Shown here: positions 60,900 through 64,000 of the stretch, piece by piece
Layout of the letters: the number at the start of each line of letters is the position of its first letter
Numbering within the stretch: position 1 is the stretch's first letter
Assembly: GCA_027923505.1 (NCBI GenBank)
Contig: BROI01000001.1
Location: forward strand, 1,458,501 to 1,522,500
Source of the DNA: Mayamaea pseudoterrestris
Taxonomy: Eukaryota; Bacillariophyta; Bacillariophyceae; Sellaphorales; Sellaphoraceae
DNA length: 64,000 bases
Direction: 5' to 3'
Notes under the pieces: model-generated
Database searches by the model: none
What the model was told of the DNA's origin: nothing
The model's input: the letters and a program-made list of their open reading frames with translations, nothing else
Made by a program: the position numbers and the translations under genes

Positions 60900-62051
60900 T
60901 TATAATGGTGTGGAAAGTTCCGACGAGCTTCCGCTGAAAATAGCCATTCGATCCTTGATACTCATGCGCGGCGAGCTTCGAACACTTTCCAGTTCCTGCT
61001 GCAAGCGATTGCCGCTTGTTTCTGCTGTTGCCGTCCGCCGACTATTGGCAATGGCGCGTTGCTGAGACTCCCAGGATGGCATGACGCGGTCGGAGCTTTT
61101 GATGCGCTGGACCCGCCGCATGCGAGACTCGCGCTTCTCTCCAAACCCACTATCAAAGTTGGCGTAGCGTTCATCCTTGTCCATGCTTGACGTTTTGTTC
61201 GTGTGTTTGTACCGACGAACGTCAGCGGGTGCAGTGTGAACAGAAAGGTTCAAGTCGTTGATTACCAAGTTGCTGCTACAAGCCTCCACTGCAGCACTCT
61301 CATGCACCTCCTCCTCCTGGACAATTTTGGCACAATCCTTTTTGCGTCGACTATTCGCAATCGCCCTCTGCTGCGATTCCAGTGACGGCATGACACGGTC
61401 GGAGCTGTTGATGCGCTGCACCCGGTGCATGCGCGACTCGCGCTTCTCGCCAAAGCCACTGTCAAAGTTGGCGTACCGGTCGTTCCTGTCGATTGGTGTT
61501 GTTTTCTTGGGACTCATGGCGTAGCGCGAAACGCAAGCGGGCGCTGTGTGAATGGAAATGTTCAAATCGTTGTTGTTGTTGTAGCTGCCATAATGCTTAT
61601 GCGTCGGTGAACGCGTCGTTGGAAGGGGATCAGAGTCGCTCAGTTCATCCGTATGTTCGGTTTCCGTAATGTCCTCCAGCTCCAATCGCTTCAGCGAATC
61701 TTCAAAGTTCTTCTTGTTTTGAACAATCACTGGAGGAGCGATTGGCTCAACGTTCTTCTTGGGTGATTTCTTGGCGGAAGACTCCTTCTTCTTCTTGCTT
61801 GAATCGTCGTGCTGCTGCTTCTTTGGTGACTTGACAGTCTGCTGACTCTGCTTGCGCTGACTGCTGCAAAAGGCGGGAGGAGCTTCCGACATATCCGAAC
61901 CCCGACGCGTGGGTCGTTGCGGAGCAATTGAAGTCTTGTCGCTCCGCCGTAAACCAAAGGTGCTGACGGCGCGAGGATCGTCTCCAGTTTCGCAGGCGGT
62001 GCTCCAGCGATTGTCCGTGGCGTTATGAGACATGACAGCAGTTGATGGCAT
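60900..62051 (-). CDS. Repeat-containing basic protein with a C-terminal SIKDR box
   Basis: Has 383 residues from the ATG at 62051. No known domain. It contains two copies of a ~77-residue unit (about residues 160-236 and 263-339), each with NDLN-[IL]-S-[IV]-HTAPA, then YANFDSGFGEKRESRM, RVQRI-x-SSDRVMPS and ESQQRAIANSRR. A Lys-rich region (KKKKESSAKKSPKKN) and a coiled segment (NFEDSLKRLELEDITETEHT) precede them. The end is RMSIKDRMAIFSGSSSE. The two units differ at many synonymous sites but little in protein, indicating purifying selection. A cytoskeletal or scaffold role is only a guess. Confidence 0.8.
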   Translation of the reverse strand: MPSTAVMSHNATDNRWSTACETGDDPRAVSTFGLRRSDKTSIAPQRPTRRGSDMSEAPPAFCSSQRKQSQQTVKSPKKQQHDDSSKKKKESSAKKSPKKNVEPIAPPVIVQNKKNFEDSLKRLELEDITETEHTDELSDSDPLPTTRSPTHKHYGSYNNNNDLNISIHTAPACVSRYAMSPKKTTPIDRNDRYANFDSGFGEKRESRMHRVQRINSSDRVMPSLESQQRAIANSRRKKDCAKIVQEEEVHESAAVEACSSNLVINDLNLSVHTAPADVRRYKHTNKTSSMDKDERYANFDSGFGEKRESRMRRVQRIKSSDRVMPSWESQQRAIANSRRTATAETSGNRLQQELESVRSSPRMSIKDRMAIFSGSSSELSTPL

Positions 62052-62597
62052 AATTGATGGCAAAGGATTGAGTCAGTGAGGTAGCTGCAGAATTTTTGGC
62101 AAACTAGGTCTTGTTGTGATTGAGAATGAACTATGGCCAAGTGCGGAGGCGAACATACCCAGTCGCTCGACGATGAACCAGTGAGCAGGACAAAAACGGG
62201 ACGGAGTCGCGCGCCATCGGAGTCATTCTTGGTCACAAGGCTTATTTACAACTGACACGACAACGGAGTATTGTTAGTCTCAGGCGTAAATGATATTTAA
62301 ATCAGAATGAAATGTCTGTGGGCAATACTATAGTGGGACCGGCTCGCTCGATGTAAAGCAGCTCCGCATAAAATCACCGTCGCCAAGGATTAATTTGCCG
62401 CCAGAGCAAGAATGCTATAGAAAAAGCATCTACCGCTAGCCCTACTTTGAATGGAAAAAGAAAGTCGAAAAGTCTTTAAAATTCGTCGGTTTTACTTGCC
62501 CGTATGCGGGTAGCCTAACCAATTTGATGCTGCGAACAAAACATCCTCTATTGGGCCACTGCGGAAGTTAATGCTTACGACTCGCTCACCAACAATG
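62052..62597. other. Intergenic, no supported gene
   Basis: A 546 bp region between two minus-strand genes, presumably the promoter of the 60.9 kb gene and the 3' end of the coiled-coil gene. Nothing recognised. Confidence 0.45.
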
Positions 62598-64000
62598 CTA
62601 CAGACTCTCTCGCATTGACGCTCGCCGACTCGACGCAACTTGCCCCTTAACTTCAGGTCGATCAACTTTGGAAGGCGACCACTGATGCTTTTGCGCATCC
62701 GTCGCTGCAATTATTGCCTCTATGCGGCGATGCAAGTCGCGATTGTCCCTGTCGTGCAGTTTGATCAGTTCGGCAAACTCGTAGACACGTCGTTCAAAGC
62801 GCGTGCGGTTCAAATGATCAATTTGGGCCTTCATAGTGTCTTTTTCAACTTGCTCCTCCAGCTCGCGCACTTCCTTTTCGTATTGCTCGTCCATGGTTTT
62901 GAGCTTGTCGTGTTCCTCGGAGACGCGCTTATGGTGAGCATCCAGCCGCTTCTTGTAGTCGTCCAACTCGACAGTCTTTTCCTCCAGTCGCGCGTTGTTG
63001 ATGCGAAGGTTTTGACAATTGGTGCGCATGGTTTGATTGTGCTCGCGTATTTGGGCATTCTCGCGTCGAAGTAAATCAGCCGCTCGCTGGTTGCTTTCAA
63101 TGTCACTGGATCTGGGCATGGGTGTACCGTTCATTTGCTGGTACTCGGCGCTAGACACGGCCTTTAGCTTGCGCATGGTTTTGGAGCGGTTCTTTTCAAT
63201 GGCGGCGAGCTCCGAATGCATTCCTTCCTCGGTTGCTTTGAGTTGCCCCTCCAACTGTTGTATGCGCAGCAAGTCCTCCTTCATTGTGTTGACAATCTTT
63301 GGAATAAACGGCTTTTGCTTCACGTAGTCACTCAGCCGTCGAGTTGGACGATTGCTGCTGAGTGGAGCAACCCCGCGATGGTGTGGCGAAGAAGTTGCAA
63401 CCAGACTGCGCAGGGACGAGCGTCCGCGATGACTTGGCGACGACTGCGACGGGCTCAGCGGATCGAAGCAATCCATGGTTTCTTCCGTCACATTTTGTCG
63501 ACGAGAGTCCGACATGACCGAAGAAGGCGATGCCATCGCAGTCAATTTGCTTTTGCTGCTGCTCTTGCCGACGGGACTCGTAAAGGGTGACGATGCAAGT
63601 TTATTGCTGCTTCCGTTGCGCTTCATCTTCTTGTCCTTCGTTTCAGACTTTTTAATCTTCTTTGACTTCTTTTCCGACGAACGTTTTCTTGGTGTCCGCA
63701 AACTGACATCATCGCCACTGTCGTTCGAGTCAAGCTCCACCAGAGTCAACGTTTCCTCGACATTGACATGGCGATACCGTGGTGTCCGCACGCAGGACTG
63801 TGGCGAGTCGTACTGAAACTGCGAGAGGCTGGCGACGCTTGTAACCAAGTGATCTTGCACCGAAACGTCATTGTCGTCATCATCTTCATCGTCCATATCG
63901 AGCGAAAGACAGCTCCTGCTTATTGAAGATGCATCCGGTCTGGTAGTTGGTGACAGTAGAGCGAGTCGCTGCAATTCATCGTCAAGCGAAAGACTGCTGC
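62598..64000 (-). CDS. Coiled-coil protein related to the myosin tail (partial at window end)
   Basis: The open frame runs from the stop at 62598 beyond the window end; the last 26 bases continue it (SSLSLDDELQ-like), so the start is missing. At least 466 residues are present. The N-terminal half is disordered and basic with Ser/Arg and Lys tracts (RKRSSEKKSKKIKKSETKDK). The C-terminal half is a long coiled coil that includes LRRENAQIREHNQTMR and LRINNARLEEKT. The same spacing occurs in the myosin tail (LRKENTKLRNQNENMR) and the 34.9 kb gene. It ends with a heptad-rich region and SSRRASMRESL. There is no IQ motif or motor in the visible part. Function unknown. Confidence 0.85.
   Translation of the reverse strand, partial: SSLSLDDELQRLALLSPTTRPDASSISRSCLSLDMDDEDDDDNDVSVQDHLVTSVASLSQFQYDSPQSCVRTPRYRHVNVEETLTLVELDSNDSGDDVSLRTPRKRSSEKKSKKIKKSETKDKKMKRNGSSNKLASSPFTSPVGKSSSKSKLTAMASPSSVMSDSRRQNVTEETMDCFDPLSPSQSSPSHRGRSSLRSLVATSSPHHRGVAPLSSNRPTRRLSDYVKQKPFIPKIVNTMKEDLLRIQQLEGQLKATEEGMHSELAAIEKNRSKTMRKLKAVSSAEYQQMNGTPMPRSSDIESNQRAADLLRRENAQIREHNQTMRTNCQNLRINNARLEEKTVELDDYKKRLDAHHKRVSEEHDKLKTMDEQYEKEVRELEEQVEKDTMKAQIDHLNRTRFERRVYEFAELIKLHDRDNRDLHRRIEAIIAATDAQKHQWSPSKVDRPEVKGQVASSRRASMRESL

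Noticed and set aside
1-64000. CRISPR arrays, bacterial operons, insertion sequences
   Set aside because: No spaced direct-repeat array or bacterial gene organisation is present; introns and eukaryotic families mark this as nuclear DNA.

Overview
The window is nuclear DNA of a photosynthetic eukaryote, most likely a diatom or a close stramenopile relative. The evidence is: compact genes with zero to five short GT-AG introns (74 to 219 bp); two proteins (GrpE-like and MnmE) with a signal peptide ending in a small residue followed by Phe, the 'ASAF'-type bipartite presequence of secondary red plastids; a bifunctional fucokinase/GDP-fucose pyrophosphorylase; mitochondrial and plastid targeting side by side; and serine-, aspartate- and glutamine-rich low-complexity insertions. 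No species name can be proven from the sequence.

Layout: 0-4.1 kb, a four-exon myosin heavy chain (-). 4.6-8.3 kb, FKGP (+). 8.6-10.6 kb, plastid-type MnmE (-). 11.1-13.6 kb, a His/Glu-rich membrane-anchored protein with an EF-hand-like loop, plus a broken tandem copy. 13.8-15.8 kb, GH47 alpha-mannosidase (+). 15.9-16.8 kb, LRR protein (-). 17.2-18.0 kb, complex I NDUFB11-like (+). 18.1-19.1 kb, plastid GrpE (-). 19.5-20.1 kb, PinX1-like G-patch protein (+). 20.3-21.4 kb, fibrillin-like protein (-). 23.0-24.7 kb, two tandem paralogues of unknown function. 25.0-27.9 kb, SMG7/EST1-like (-). 28.2-28.6 kb, LAMTOR2-like roadblock protein (+). 28.8-29.3 kb, RPB6 (-). 29.6-32.5 kb, ABCF2/ARB1 with six exons (+). 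32.6-32.9 kb, MIC10 (-). 33.2-34.0 kb, ALKBH6 (+). 34.2-36.8 kb, three small or coiled-coil genes. 37.2-42.8 kb, RNA polymerase I largest subunit (-). 43.1-43.7 kb, membrane protein (-). 44.4-45.3 kb, proteasome beta-6 (-). 45.7-53.7 kb, two divergent PAS-domain genes around a 3.5 kb gene-poor repeat relic. 53.8-59.4 kb, a PXA/PX/Nexin_C sorting-nexin (-). 60.0-64.0 kb, three minus-strand genes for low-complexity, coiled-coil or cytoskeleton-like proteins, the last cut by the window end.

Functional themes: housekeeping genes for translation and ribosomes (RPA1, RPB6, ABCF2, PinX1-like), organelle maintenance (MnmE, GrpE, NDUFB11-like, MIC10, fibrillin), glycan processing (FKGP, GH47), and membrane or lysosome contact (SNX, LAMTOR2). 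The less expected material is: a coiled-coil signature shared by the myosin and two motorless genes; the His-rich EF-hand-like protein and its ~1 kb tandem duplication; three CRE palindromes spaced exactly 11 bp in the RPB6/ABCF2 divergent promoter; duplicated YVPPHLR motifs on ABCF2; an unknown paralogue pair at 23-24 kb; and an inverted-repeat element with internal palindromes between the PAS genes.
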